Shown one piece after another: positions 54,052-63,406 of a DNA stretch of 64,000 bases. Each line of letters starts with the position of its first letter. Position 1 is the stretch's first letter. The notes under the pieces are model-generated. The model was not told where the DNA came from. It saw only the letters and a list, made by a program, of their open reading frames with translations, and did not search any database. A program made the position numbers and the translations under genes. This stretch comes from Lysinibacillus capsici. Lineage in GTDB: Bacteria; Bacillota; Bacilli; Bacillales_A; Planococcaceae. The DNA is taken from the NCBI RefSeq assembly GCF_003367505.1, contig NZ_PXXX01000009.1, positions 248,001 through 312,000 of the forward strand. Reading direction: 5' to 3'.

Positions 54052-54097
54052 AGTAGGAAGCCTACATAGATAGCATGATCTATGAGGCTTTTCTACT
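54052..54097. terminator. Long imperfect hairpin downstream of brxB
   Basis: AGTAGGAAGCCTACATAGAT pairs with ATCTATGAGGCTTTTCTACT with small bulges around a 6-base loop. No clean minus-strand T run; terminator or RNA-protecting role for brxB is inferred. Confidence 0.5.
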
Positions 54098-54132
54098 TGA
54101 TTGAAAATGATTTTTCTTATGCAAGAATAGAC

Positions 54133-54573
54133 TTAAAGTTCGTCACAATATTCTTCAAAGTTTGCTTGTAAATTTGTCACAACTGACATTGGGTCATGCC
54201 CTTCAATTTCATAGCGTCCCACTTCTGCGACAACTTGTCCGTCTTTTAATAAAACGAATGATGGTGATGAAGGTAGATGATCTTCTCCAAAATGGTAACG
54301 CGCTGCTGCAGTTGCTTCTTTATCTTGCCCTGCAAACACTGTTACTAAATGGTCTGGACGTTTATCATAATGAACGCATTGTGCTGCTGCTGGACGAGCG
54401 ATACCACCCGCACAACCACACACTGAGTTCACCATTACTAATGTTGTACCTGGACGAGCAAACGCCTCTTCTACAGCTTCTGGTGTTGTTAATTGTTCAT
54501 AACCAGCTGCCTCAATTTCAGCACGTGCTGTTTTTAAAATTTCCTGCATAAATAAATCGTAATCCATATTCAT
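54133..54573 (-). CDS. brxB: Bacilliredoxin BrxA/BrxB family
   Basis: 146 residues, thioredoxin-like fold with the CGC redox motif ([15 protein letters not shown]; Cys52 and Cys54) in place of CxxC, and [13 protein letters not shown]. Removes bacillithiol from mixed disulfides. BrxA and BrxB are close paralogues; placement beside branched-chain oxoacid genes resembles B. subtilis yqiW (brxB). AAAGGAG ten bases before ATG. Confidence 0.88.
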   Translation of the reverse strand: MNMDYDLFMQEILKTARAEIEAAGYEQLTTPEAVEEAFARPGTTLVMVNSVCGCAGGIARPAAAQCVHYDKRPDHLVTVFAGQDKEATAAARYHFGEDHLPSSPSFVLLKDGQVVAEVGRYEIEGHDPMSVVTNLQANFEEYCDEL

Positions 54574-54734
54574 ATAGCGATAGCTCCTTTCAAGTTCGCG
54601 CCAATTTAGTTATATTTCAGATAGTAGATTTTTGACGCTTATCCATCTCTTATCATAGCAGTTTGCAAGCAATTTGTGCACCTACTTGCTCAACACATTT
54701 CAGTTGAAATTACTACGATTTCAATAAGACTCGT

Positions 54735-55832
54735 TTACTTGTCTTCCTGCTCCTCGCTAAATAAACGATCCACACCTTGTGTAACTGTCAACTGTCCACT
54801 TAAAATTTGACGTTCAAGCTGTTGTACTTGTGCTTTACGTTGCGGGTTTCCATAAAAGAGATCTATTAAATGATCGGTAATCATCGATTGGAACCACTCT
54901 TTTGTTTGTTGCTGGCGTCGGGTAGCCCAATAGTGATTTGCTTCTACTATTTGCTTGAATTCCCCAATTGTTTCCCAAACCTTATCAAGTCCTCGATTTT
55001 CTAGTGAACTAACAGGCATGGCAGTTGACATCCAACCAGGTGTAGCAGGCTGTAAAAAGTGCAAAATTTGTTTGTACTCTGCAACCGTTTTTTTAGCTAG
55101 ACGTACATTATCACCATCCGCCTTATGCACGACAATTGCATCTGCTAATTCCATAATGCCTTTTTTCATGCCCTGCAATTCATCCCCCGCTCCTGTTAAA
55201 ACTAGAAGCAGGAAGAAGTCAACCATGCCACGGACATAGGTTTCACTTTGTCCAACACCAACTGTTTCAATTAAAATCACATCATAGCCTGCTGCCTCAC
55301 AAACTAACATGGTTTCTCGTGTCTTTTTGTGAACACCCCCTAGGGTACCTGCCGATGGCGATGGACGCACAAATGCACTAGGCTTCTTAACGAGCTCTTC
55401 CATACGCGTTTTATCGCCAAGTATACTTCCTCCCGATAGAGAAGAACTTGGATCAATGGCAAGAACAGCAACTCGTTTCCCCATATCACAAAGCATAGTA
55501 CCGAAAGCCTCTATGAATGAGCTTTTTCCTGCCCCAGGCACACCTGTTATGCCAATTCGGATACTATTGCCTGTATGTGGAAGAAGCTCCTGCAATAGTT
55601 CTTGTGCCTGTACTTTATGGGTAGCGTTTGAACTTTCAATGAGGGTAATGGCTTTTGATAAATGTGTGCGAGAGCCCGCACGTACTTGTTGTGCAAGCTC
55701 TCCTACATTTAGAGTGTCTGCCTTTTTCTTTCGGAACTTTTTGGGTGTACCATATTGCATCCCGTCGTGAGTCGCCTCTACTCCGTCCATGACAAATAGC
55801 GCACTTTCTTCCATTCCTTTATTTTTGTCCAT
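54735..55832 (-). CDS. meaB: Methylmalonyl-CoA mutase-associated GTPase MeaB
   Basis: 365-residue G3E P-loop GTPase. Walker A GITGVPGAGKSSFIEAFG, then LAIDPSSSLSGGSILGDKTR, VGVGQSETYVRGMVDFF (switch III-like) and VVHKADGDN (NKxD equivalent). It gates cofactor loading and protects the mutase. Its ATG shares one base with the mutB stop (TAATG), and GAGGAAGTG upstream is the ribosome binding site, so it is translated with the mutase. Confidence 0.95.
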   Translation of the reverse strand: MDKNKGMEESALFVMDGVEATHDGMQYGTPKKFRKKKADTLNVGELAQQVRAGSRTHLSKAITLIESSNATHKVQAQELLQELLPHTGNSIRIGITGVPGAGKSSFIEAFGTMLCDMGKRVAVLAIDPSSSLSGGSILGDKTRMEELVKKPSAFVRPSPSAGTLGGVHKKTRETMLVCEAAGYDVILIETVGVGQSETYVRGMVDFFLLLVLTGAGDELQGMKKGIMELADAIVVHKADGDNVRLAKKTVAEYKQILHFLQPATPGWMSTAMPVSSLENRGLDKVWETIGEFKQIVEANHYWATRRQQQTKEWFQSMITDHLIDLFYGNPQRKAQVQQLERQILSGQLTVTQGVDRLFSEEQEDK

Positions 55833-57985
55833 TATTCAGACACTTCCTCATAGCCTAAACGTTTGTAGATTTCTTCAATAATTTTTTGTGCGGATACAGG
55901 AATCACTGTACCTGGTCCGAAAATGGCTACTGCACCGGCATTATAAAGGAAATCATAATCTTGTGCTGGTATAACACCACCCACAATAATGATAATATCT
56001 TCACGACCTAGTTTTTCAAGCTCAGCTATCAATTCAGGCACTAATGTTTTATGTCCTGCTGCTAGTGAAGACACACCAATAACATGAACATCATTTTCAA
56101 CAGCCATTTGAGCAGCCTCAGCAGGCGTCATAAATAATGGAGAAATATCTACGTCAAAGCCTAAATCTGCATAACCAGTTGCGACAACCTTTGCACCACG
56201 GTCATGTCCATCTTGTCCCATTTTAGCAACTAAAATACGCGGACGACGACCTTCATTTTCAAGGAATTCTTCTGTCATTTGTTTCACTTCCGCAATTTGC
56301 TCCTCATCAGAGAAGTTTGCAGAGTAAACACCAGAGATCGAACGAATGACCGCTTTATGACGACCAGAAACTGCTTCAATTGCATCAGATATTTCACCTA
56401 AAGAAGCACGAGCGCGCGCTGCATCCACTGCTACCGCTAGCAGGTTTTCTTCTCCATCTTGAGCCGCCTTCGTTAAGCGAGCTAAATGTTTTTGAACTTC
56501 CGCTTCATCACGAGCTGCCTTCATCGCTTCTAAACGTTCAATTTGTTTTTGACGAACAATGGTATTATCGATATCTAAAATATCAATTGGCTCTTCTTTT
56601 GCTAAGCGATACTTATTCACGCCAACAATCGTTTCTGTTTTAGAATCAATTTTAGCTTGACGTTTTGCTGCTGCTTCCTCAACCTTCATTTTTGGAAGTC
56701 CCGTTTCAATCGCTTTAGCCATACCACCAAGCGCTTCTATCTCTTCGATTAACACCCAAGCAGATTTTGTAATTTCTTCTGTTAATTTCTCTACGTAGTA
56801 CGAACCACCCCAAGGATCAATGACTTTTGTCATCGCTGTTTCCTCTTGTAAAAATAACTGTGTATTACGCGCGATACGTGCTGAGAAATCTGTTGGAAGT
56901 GCAATCGCTTCATCTAATGCATTTGTATGAAGGGATTGCGTATGTCCCATCGAAGAGGCATTTGCTTCGATTAAAGTACGTGCAACATTGTTAAATGGAT
57001 CTTGCTCAGTTAATGACCAGCCAGATGTTTGGGAGTGCGTACGTAATGCTAATGTCTTTGGATTTTTCGGGTTAAACGTAGACATCATTTGTGCCCAAAT
57101 ACGACGTGCTGCACGCATTTTAGCAACTTCCATGTAATAGTTCATACCAATTGCCCAGAAGAACGATAAGCGAGGTGCAAATGCATCAATATCAATACCT
57201 GCTTTTAATCCTGTTCGAACATACTCCAAGCCATCTGCTAATGTATAGGCAAGCTCAATGTCATTTGTTGCGCCTGCTTCTTGAATATGGTAACCAGAAA
57301 TTGAAATAGAGTTAAATTTTGGCATATACTTCGCTGTATATTCAAAAATATCTGCAATGATTTTCATTGACATAGCTGGTGGGTAAATATATGTATTACG
57401 CACCATGTATTCTTTTAAAATATCATTTTGAATAGTACCTGCTAATTGATCTGGCGTTACCCCTTGTTCTTCTGCTGCTACAATATAGAATGCAAGGACG
57501 GGTAATACGGCACCATTCATTGTCATTGAAACTGACATTTGGTCTAACGGGATTTGATCGAAAAGGATTTTCATATCCTCAACTGAGTCAATCGCAACCC
57601 CAGCTTTTCCTACGTCCCCTGTTACACGTGGATGATCAGAGTCATAGCCTCGGTGTGTTGCTAAATCAAACGCGACAGAAAGACCTTTTTGTCCCATGGC
57701 CAAATTTCGTTTGTAAAAGGCATTGGATTCTTCAGCAGTTGAGAAACCAGCGTATTGCCGAACCGTCCATGGACGTGCTACATACATAGTAGGGTATGGT
57801 CCACGTGTGTTGGGTGCAATCCCTGCCACATCATTTAGATGTTTAGCCTCTTTAATATCTTCTTTTGTGTAAATATCTTTAATTTCAATCCCCTCATTTG
57901 TCATGAACTTATCTTCAGACGCTTGAGGTGCTTCAGCTGTTAAAACCTTTTCTATTTCTATTGCATTAAAATTTGGCTTGCTCAT
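55832..57985 (-). CDS. mutB: Methylmalonyl-CoA mutase large (catalytic) subunit
   Basis: 717 residues. N-terminal TIM barrel binding acyl-CoA ([69 protein letters not shown]) and C-terminal cobalamin domain with [20 protein letters not shown], where His594 is the lower cobalt ligand (DxHxxG), and [12 protein letters not shown]. Converts (R)-methylmalonyl-CoA to succinyl-CoA. AAGGAGG upstream; overlaps mutA by ATGA. Its B12 need ties it to the cbi genes. Confidence 0.97.
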   Translation of the reverse strand: MSKPNFNAIEIEKVLTAEAPQASEDKFMTNEGIEIKDIYTKEDIKEAKHLNDVAGIAPNTRGPYPTMYVARPWTVRQYAGFSTAEESNAFYKRNLAMGQKGLSVAFDLATHRGYDSDHPRVTGDVGKAGVAIDSVEDMKILFDQIPLDQMSVSMTMNGAVLPVLAFYIVAAEEQGVTPDQLAGTIQNDILKEYMVRNTYIYPPAMSMKIIADIFEYTAKYMPKFNSISISGYHIQEAGATNDIELAYTLADGLEYVRTGLKAGIDIDAFAPRLSFFWAIGMNYYMEVAKMRAARRIWAQMMSTFNPKNPKTLALRTHSQTSGWSLTEQDPFNNVARTLIEANASSMGHTQSLHTNALDEAIALPTDFSARIARNTQLFLQEETAMTKVIDPWGGSYYVEKLTEEITKSAWVLIEEIEALGGMAKAIETGLPKMKVEEAAAKRQAKIDSKTETIVGVNKYRLAKEEPIDILDIDNTIVRQKQIERLEAMKAARDEAEVQKHLARLTKAAQDGEENLLAVAVDAARARASLGEISDAIEAVSGRHKAVIRSISGVYSANFSDEEQIAEVKQMTEEFLENEGRRPRILVAKMGQDGHDRGAKVVATGYADLGFDVDISPLFMTPAEAAQMAVENDVHVIGVSSLAAGHKTLVPELIAELEKLGREDIIIIVGGVIPAQDYDFLYNAGAVAIFGPGTVIPVSAQKIIEEIYKRLGYEEVSE

Positions 57986-59685
57986 CGTTGGACCTCCTTC
58001 ATGCTCGCAAACACGGACTGTAATTTTTCAATGATGTTTTGTCCTGCGAAAATAAAGCCGTTTAAGCCATTTGCTAACCATGCTTCTTCTTCGTCTTTAA
58101 ATTTGCCCGCTACATCTACAAGCACATTCGCTGGTTTTTCAGCTAAAATGGCTGATACAAATGCTTTTGTATCATCATCATTGCCTGCAATCACTACATA
58201 CTTAGCCTCTGTCGCCTTCAGCCAAGCTACTGCCTCTTCTACAGTTGTCACTGGCTCACTTTTTTCTGGTACAAGACCCACTGTGTTTAAGAAGCCCGCT
58301 ACAAAATCTGCGCGTGGTTTAGAGCTTTTTAATGATCCTAATGCTAAAATACCTGTTTTTACATCTGCTGCTGTCATGTCTGCACGTAAGTCCTCAAATG
58401 GAGCAGCGATACGCTTAATATCAGCAAATAATGGATTTGTATCCTGTTCAAGAATATCAGCTGGATTAGCATAAATATTCGTTCCAATTAATGATTGCTT
58501 ACGTGTTTGGGCAGCTTTGATGCGTTTTTGATAGGATGCTTCCACTTCTTCTGCAAGCTTGCCAGAGGCTGTATATTCATCGATACCGCCAGCTGCCTGG
58601 ATGTCTAAAAATAGTGCCCATGCTTCTTTCACAAAATCTGCTGTTAACGACTCGATAAAGTAAGAGCCCCCTGCTGGATCTTTTACTTTTAAGACATTTG
58701 TTTCTTCTCTTAAAATTAATGATACATTACGAGCGATACGAATGGATTGATCCGTAGGTTTTGTTAACACGTCATGTGGATGAACCGTAAAGAGATCAGC
58801 ACCACCGATTAAACCAGAAAGCGCTTCATTTGAAGAGCGTAATAAATTTACATACACATCTAATTTAGAAAAGCTTCTTAATGATGTTTCAGCAACAGTA
58901 GGGATTTTGATATGATCTGTTACGCCATAAGCGGATGAGAACGCTTTCCAAAGTACTTTAAAAGCACGTAGCTTTGCAATCTCCGTAAAGAATTGTGTAT
59001 CAATGGCAAATGATACAAAGAATTTCTTCGAGAACGCTTCAAAGCTTTCTTCTTGTTCTGCAAATTTGGCTGCTAATGCAAGTGCATAGGCTAATTCTTG
59101 TACAGCGTTAGCACCTTCATTATGATAAACCGTTGTGTCTGCACTGACTGAGCGCACGTTCGGAAATGCAGTCAAAGTGATAGGGTCTTTTGAAATCATG
59201 TAACCTTTAATGGCTTCTTGTTGATCTACTGGAATGTTGTCGAATACTGCTAATAATGGGTCTTTTGAATTTTCAATAGTAATTTTAAACGAATATTCTG
59301 AGAAATATGATGCTAATTTGACCAATACTTCTTCTGTCCAAGCAAAGCTCACTCGGCTATCAATTGTAATAACTTCATTGCCTCGAGCTAGACTATCCTC
59401 AAGCTGTGCAAAAAAAGCTTCGCTTGAATCAGCGTGAATTTGTTGTGCCACCTGAAATACTTGATCATTTTGTAGGGAACGGATTGTGGCAACTTGTAAA
59501 TCAAGCTCTTCTCCAAGCTTAGCTACTAAACTTTCTTGCGTGTAAAGCGGCTGTAGTGTAACACCTTCATTTGTTTTTGTGAATAGTGACTCAAATGGTT
59601 TCCCTTTTAAAGCTTTGATTGCTGCATCTTGCCAGTCTGAATAGGCTGGTATTTCAAATTCAATATTTTTCATGTTGTTTGACAT
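57982..59685 (-). CDS. mutA: Methylmalonyl-CoA mutase small subunit
   Basis: 567 residues, non-catalytic partner related to the large subunit but lacking the DxHxxG cobalamin ligand: the C-terminal domain reads [18 protein letters not shown] and [15 protein letters not shown] instead. TIM-barrel blocks [18 protein letters not shown] and [12 protein letters not shown] remain. The A-run of mixed start signals is odd: the G-rich Shine-Dalgarno-like GGGGGG is 19-20 bases before ATG and no start codon lies at normal spacing in this frame. First gene of mutA-mutB-meaB. Confidence 0.93.
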   Translation of the reverse strand: MSNNMKNIEFEIPAYSDWQDAAIKALKGKPFESLFTKTNEGVTLQPLYTQESLVAKLGEELDLQVATIRSLQNDQVFQVAQQIHADSSEAFFAQLEDSLARGNEVITIDSRVSFAWTEEVLVKLASYFSEYSFKITIENSKDPLLAVFDNIPVDQQEAIKGYMISKDPITLTAFPNVRSVSADTTVYHNEGANAVQELAYALALAAKFAEQEESFEAFSKKFFVSFAIDTQFFTEIAKLRAFKVLWKAFSSAYGVTDHIKIPTVAETSLRSFSKLDVYVNLLRSSNEALSGLIGGADLFTVHPHDVLTKPTDQSIRIARNVSLILREETNVLKVKDPAGGSYFIESLTADFVKEAWALFLDIQAAGGIDEYTASGKLAEEVEASYQKRIKAAQTRKQSLIGTNIYANPADILEQDTNPLFADIKRIAAPFEDLRADMTAADVKTGILALGSLKSSKPRADFVAGFLNTVGLVPEKSEPVTTVEEAVAWLKATEAKYVVIAGNDDDTKAFVSAILAEKPANVLVDVAGKFKDEEEAWLANGLNGFIFAGQNIIEKLQSVFASMKEVQR

Positions 59686-59762
59686 GCGGACGCTTAATCA
59701 GCTTCCCCCCTTAGTAGTTTCTATTTGTTATTCTACATGACAAATTGCGACTCGAAAAGCAT

Positions 59763-59799
59763 AAAAAAAATCGGAAACCCTTATACAGCAGGTTTCCGA
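59763..59799 (-). terminator. Terminator of the bkd operon
   Basis: TCGGAAACC (59771-59779) and GGTTTCCGA (59791-59799) form a 9-bp stem with 11-base loop; eight T follow on the minus strand, just after bkdB. Confidence 0.92.
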
Positions 59800-59806
59800 C
59801 AAGTCA

Positions 59807-61150
59807 TCAGTAGACTGACGTTGAAGATTTATTTGTATTTTCGAGTATTTCTTTTACTCTATTTAGGAATTTACCACAGACAAGTCCATCAAGCACACGA
59901 TGATCTAATGATAAACATAAATTCACAATATCACGTGCAGCAAACATTCCACCTGGTAAAACAACAGGTTTTTTTACAATACTTTCCACTTGTAGAATCG
60001 CTGCTTGTGGGTAATTGATGATGCCCATTGATTGAACAGAGCCAAATGCACCTGTATTATTCACTGTAAATGTACCACCAGTAATGTCATCCATTGCTAA
60101 TTTTCCTGTACGAACTTTGATAGCCAGTTCATTGATTTCTTTCGCAATTCCTTTAATGGATTTTTCATCTGCGTGTTTTATAACAGGTACAAATAAGGCA
60201 TCATCCGTTGCTACTGCAATCGAAATATTGATGTCATGTTTTTGAATGATTTTATCTTCCGCCCACATCGAATTCAGCATTGGGAATTCCTTTAAAGCTT
60301 GAGCAACCGCTTTTACAAAGAAGGCGAAATATGTAAGATTAAAGCCTTCTTTTTGCTTAAATTCATTCTTTAAGCTATCACGATAAGTCACTAAATCTGT
60401 TACATCCACTTCCATCATCATCCAAGCATGCGGCGCTTCATGTACACTTTTCACCATATTATTCGCAATGGCACGACGGATCTTCGTCACTGGAATTTCG
60501 ATATCTCCTGGATGAATAGGTTGTACAGGTGCAGCTGCTTTTTCCACTTGTTGCTGTGGTGCAGAAGCTGCTGTAGGTGCTGATGTCGTTTGAACGGTTG
60601 GAGCTGCTTGTGCTACATCATTTGCCGTTGGGATATTACCTGTTTCAATGAGCTTTAACAGGTCTTTTCGTGTAATACGACCACCCTCGCCAGTACCTGT
60701 TACAAGGTCTAAAGCTATATCATGCTCCTGTGCAAGTCGAAGAACAGCTGGTGAATAACGTACTTTACCCGTACGTGCCTCTTTTGGTGCAGATACTGGA
60801 GCTGCTACCTGCTGTGGTGCCTCCTGTTTCTTTTGAACACCTGCATTTAAAATAGCCGTACTTACCGTTGATTTTTTTTCAGGTGGCGGTGCTGGTAATT
60901 CACCTTCTCCCGCTATTTCAATCGAGCAAACGACTGCTCCAACTGGTAATGTCTGACCTTCTTGCGCAAGTAGCTCCGTGATAACCCCTTCAAATGATGA
61001 CGGGATTTCAGCATTTACTTTATCTGTAACAACCTCTGCTAATGGATCATACTTTTTAACTGTATCTCCAGGCTTTACAAGCCATTTTTCAATTGTACCT
61101 TCTGTTACACTTTCGCCGAGCTGTGGCATTGTAATATTTTGAACCGACAT
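59807..61150 (-). CDS. bkdB: Branched-chain 2-oxoacid dehydrogenase E2 (dihydrolipoyl acyltransferase)
   Basis: 447 residues. Lipoyl domain 1-80 with lipoylated Lys44 (EVVTDKVNAEIPS), an Ala/Pro/Gln-rich linker, E3-binding domain (VRYSPAVLRLAQEHDIALDL, TGEGGRITRKDLL) at about 130-165, second linker, and the catalytic domain ending LSLDHRVLDG with the active His. Core of the complex degrading Val, Leu and Ile oxoacids. GGGAGG before ATG; separated from E1beta by a 170-base gap containing a perfect hairpin. Confidence 0.94.
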   Translation of the reverse strand: MSVQNITMPQLGESVTEGTIEKWLVKPGDTVKKYDPLAEVVTDKVNAEIPSSFEGVITELLAQEGQTLPVGAVVCSIEIAGEGELPAPPPEKKSTVSTAILNAGVQKKQEAPQQVAAPVSAPKEARTGKVRYSPAVLRLAQEHDIALDLVTGTGEGGRITRKDLLKLIETGNIPTANDVAQAAPTVQTTSAPTAASAPQQQVEKAAAPVQPIHPGDIEIPVTKIRRAIANNMVKSVHEAPHAWMMMEVDVTDLVTYRDSLKNEFKQKEGFNLTYFAFFVKAVAQALKEFPMLNSMWAEDKIIQKHDINISIAVATDDALFVPVIKHADEKSIKGIAKEINELAIKVRTGKLAMDDITGGTFTVNNTGAFGSVQSMGIINYPQAAILQVESIVKKPVVLPGGMFAARDIVNLCLSLDHRVLDGLVCGKFLNRVKEILENTNKSSTSVY

Positions 61151-61232
61151 CTTTTATTCCTCCCATCAATTAAGCCTAGGCGTCATTGTACCTGATGCAG
61201 CGCTAAAAACATTAAACGTAGACAGGCATTTA

Positions 61233-61271
61233 GACAGATTTTGACTTTCATATGTGCAAAGTCAAAATCTG
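61233..61271 (-). repeat. Intercistronic 15-bp perfect hairpin between bkdAB and bkdB
   Basis: ACAGATTTTGACTTT (61233-61247) is the exact inverse of AAAGTCAAAATCTGT (61257-61271), with a 9-base loop containing the palindrome CATATG. No T run follows on the minus strand, so it is not an ordinary terminator; mRNA processing or partial attenuation is possible. Confidence 0.75.
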
Positions 61272-61320
61272 TTGTTCCGTCTGAGGCTTTTATTTTTTCA
61301 TTCAGCCTTGTTGTAATCTA

Positions 61321-62304
61321 TTAGAACGCAGCAAGTTCTCGCATAGCACGTTCCACTTTATCAGGATTAATCATAAAATATTTCTCCATCGTTGGTGCAT
61401 ATGGCATGGCTGGCACATCAGGTCCCGCTAGACGTTGAATTGGTGCATCAAGCTCAAATAAACAATGTTCTGCAATAATTGCAGCAACCTCACTCATGAT
61501 ACTACCCTCTTTATTATCCTCTGTGACAAGCAATACTTTACCTGTCTTACTTGCAGCCTCAATAATCGCTTCTTTATCCAGAGGGTAAACTGTACGCAAG
61601 TCAAGGATATGAGCGGAAATACCATCCGCAGCTAGGCGTTCTGCCGCTTGTAAAGCAAAGTGGACTGCTAAACCATAGGTAATGACTGTCACGTCATCTC
61701 CTTCACGTTTTACATCTGCTTTACCAATTGGCAATGTGTAATCATCTAGTGGTACTTCCCCTTTAATTAAACGATAGGCACGTTTATGTTCGAAAAATAA
61801 TACTGGATCTTCATCACGAATAGCAGCTTTCAATAAGCCTTTTGCATCATACGGTGTTGATGGAATGACAATTTTCAAACCAGGTGTACCAGCAAAAAGT
61901 GCTTCAACGGATTGTGAATGATAAAGTGCCCCGTGAATACCTCCGCCAAAAGGTGCGCGGATGACCATTGGACAAGTCCAGTCATTATTAGAACGGTAAC
62001 GAATTTTGGCTGCCTCTGAGACGATTTGATTGACAGCTGGCATAATAAAATCAGCAAATTGCATTTCAGCAATCGGACGCATACCGTACATCGCAGCACC
62101 GATACCCACACCAGCTATTGCACTTTCTGCAAGCGGTGTATCAAGCACGCGGTATTCACCAAATTGATCGTATAGCCCAGTAGTGGCTTTGAATACACCA
62201 CCTTTACGACCAACGTCCTCTCCTAAAATGAAAACTCGTTCGTCACGTTCCATCTCTTCTTTCATTGCTAATGTAATCGCATCAATATAAGACATTACTG
62301 CCAT
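61321..62304 (-). CDS. bkdAB: Branched-chain 2-oxoacid dehydrogenase E1 beta subunit
   Basis: 327 residues, transketolase pyrimidine-binding and C-terminal domains: EDVGRKGGVFKATTGL, LAESAIAGVGIGAAMYGMRP, QFADFIMPAVNQIVSEAAKI, FGGGIHGALYHSQSVEA and LLVTEDNKEGS. The pyrimidine-ring Glu and the K+-site region are conserved in look. ATG shares one base with the E1alpha stop (TAATG), with GGAGGTGA six bases upstream. The set could also be called acetoin or pyruvate dehydrogenase; context with mut genes favours branched-chain. Confidence 0.93.
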   Translation of the reverse strand: MAVMSYIDAITLAMKEEMERDERVFILGEDVGRKGGVFKATTGLYDQFGEYRVLDTPLAESAIAGVGIGAAMYGMRPIAEMQFADFIMPAVNQIVSEAAKIRYRSNNDWTCPMVIRAPFGGGIHGALYHSQSVEALFAGTPGLKIVIPSTPYDAKGLLKAAIRDEDPVLFFEHKRAYRLIKGEVPLDDYTLPIGKADVKREGDDVTVITYGLAVHFALQAAERLAADGISAHILDLRTVYPLDKEAIIEAASKTGKVLLVTEDNKEGSIMSEVAAIIAEHCLFELDAPIQRLAGPDVPAMPYAPTMEKYFMINPDKVERAMRELAAF

Positions 62305-63320
62305 TACATGTCACCTCCGTCCACTGGTGCATAAACATATTTAAGTGCATGCTCTGGTTGTGCATATGGAGCCGCTTCAGCATAATCAGTTGCTTCATTT
62401 ACTTCTGCCATAACACGCTCTTCGATTTCAGTACGTATCGCGTCAGTCATCACGCCAGTATCCATTAAATACTTTTCAAATAATACAATTGGATCCTTCG
62501 CTTTGCCTTCTGCAATATCTTCAGCCGTACGGTATTGACGGTCATCATCATCTGAAGAATGGGCTGTTAAACGATAAGTTACTGTTTCGATTAAGCTTGG
62601 ACCTTCCCCATTACGTGCACGATCTGCAGCCTCTTTCACCACTTTATACACTTGTAACGGATTTTTCCCATCCACGGTCACTCCTGGCATTCCATAGCCA
62701 ATCCCACGATCAGATACTTTTGCACAGCCTAGTTGACGCTCTACTGGCACAGAAATCGCATATTGATTGTTTTCTACCATAATAATGACTGGTAGCTTAT
62801 GCACACCTGCAAAGTTCGCTCCTTCATGGAAGTCTCCTTGGTTGGATGAACCTTCACCAAGCGTAACGAAAGAAACAAAATCTTCATTTTGTAGACGTCC
62901 TGCAAGTGCAACGCCCACTGCGTGAGGAACTTGAGTCGTAACAGGAGATGAACCTGTTAAAATACGATTTTTCTTTTGACCAAAGTGGCCTGGCATTTGA
63001 CGACCCCCAGAGTTTGGATCTTCTGCTTTAGCAAACGCAGATAACATCAGTTCTCTTGGTGTCATACCAAAATGTAAAACAACACCCATATCACGATAAT
63101 AAGGTGCAATATAATCCTTACTTTTATCCAGTGCAAAGGCTGCTCCAACCTGTGCCGCCTCTTGACCTTGACAGGAAATTACAAACGGAATTTTACCAGA
63201 ACGGTTTAACAACCACATACGCTCATCTAGTCTTCTGGCCATTAACATTGTTTCGAACATAGCAAGTACATCTTCATTTGACAAACCTAAATCTTCATGT
63301 TTGATTTGAACATCTTGCAT
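62304..63320 (-). CDS. bkdAA: Branched-chain 2-oxoacid dehydrogenase E1 alpha subunit
   Basis: 338 residues. Thiamine diphosphate domain: MARRLDERMWLLNRSGKI, QVGAAFALDKSKDYIAPYYRD, MPGHFGQKKNRILTGSSPVT, TLGEGSSNQGDFHEGANFA (the GDG-x(n)-N cofactor motif appears as GEGSSNQGDFHEG) and TYRLTAHSSDDDD, the phosphorylation-loop region with R-x-x-x-HSSDDD. Decarboxylates branched oxoacids and passes the acyl group to E2. GGGGTG before the ATG. Confidence 0.94.
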   Translation of the reverse strand: MQDVQIKHEDLGLSNEDVLAMFETMLMARRLDERMWLLNRSGKIPFVISCQGQEAAQVGAAFALDKSKDYIAPYYRDMGVVLHFGMTPRELMLSAFAKAEDPNSGGRQMPGHFGQKKNRILTGSSPVTTQVPHAVGVALAGRLQNEDFVSFVTLGEGSSNQGDFHEGANFAGVHKLPVIIMVENNQYAISVPVERQLGCAKVSDRGIGYGMPGVTVDGKNPLQVYKVVKEAADRARNGEGPSLIETVTYRLTAHSSDDDDRQYRTAEDIAEGKAKDPIVLFEKYLMDTGVMTDAIRTEIEERVMAEVNEATDYAEAAPYAQPEHALKYVYAPVDGGDM

Positions 63321-63406
63321 ACGAACACCCCTTTCGTATTATAGAGAAATAACTATCTTATCCTATATCCCCACATTTGGATATGTTAGTTATGAAATTC
63401 AGAAAA

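Noticed and set aside
58001..58474. Long plus-strand frame opposite mutA
   Set aside because: Shadow of a highly biased coding sequence on the other strand; no start signal. The same applies to the plus-strand frames opposite bkd, mutB, meaB and cbi genes.
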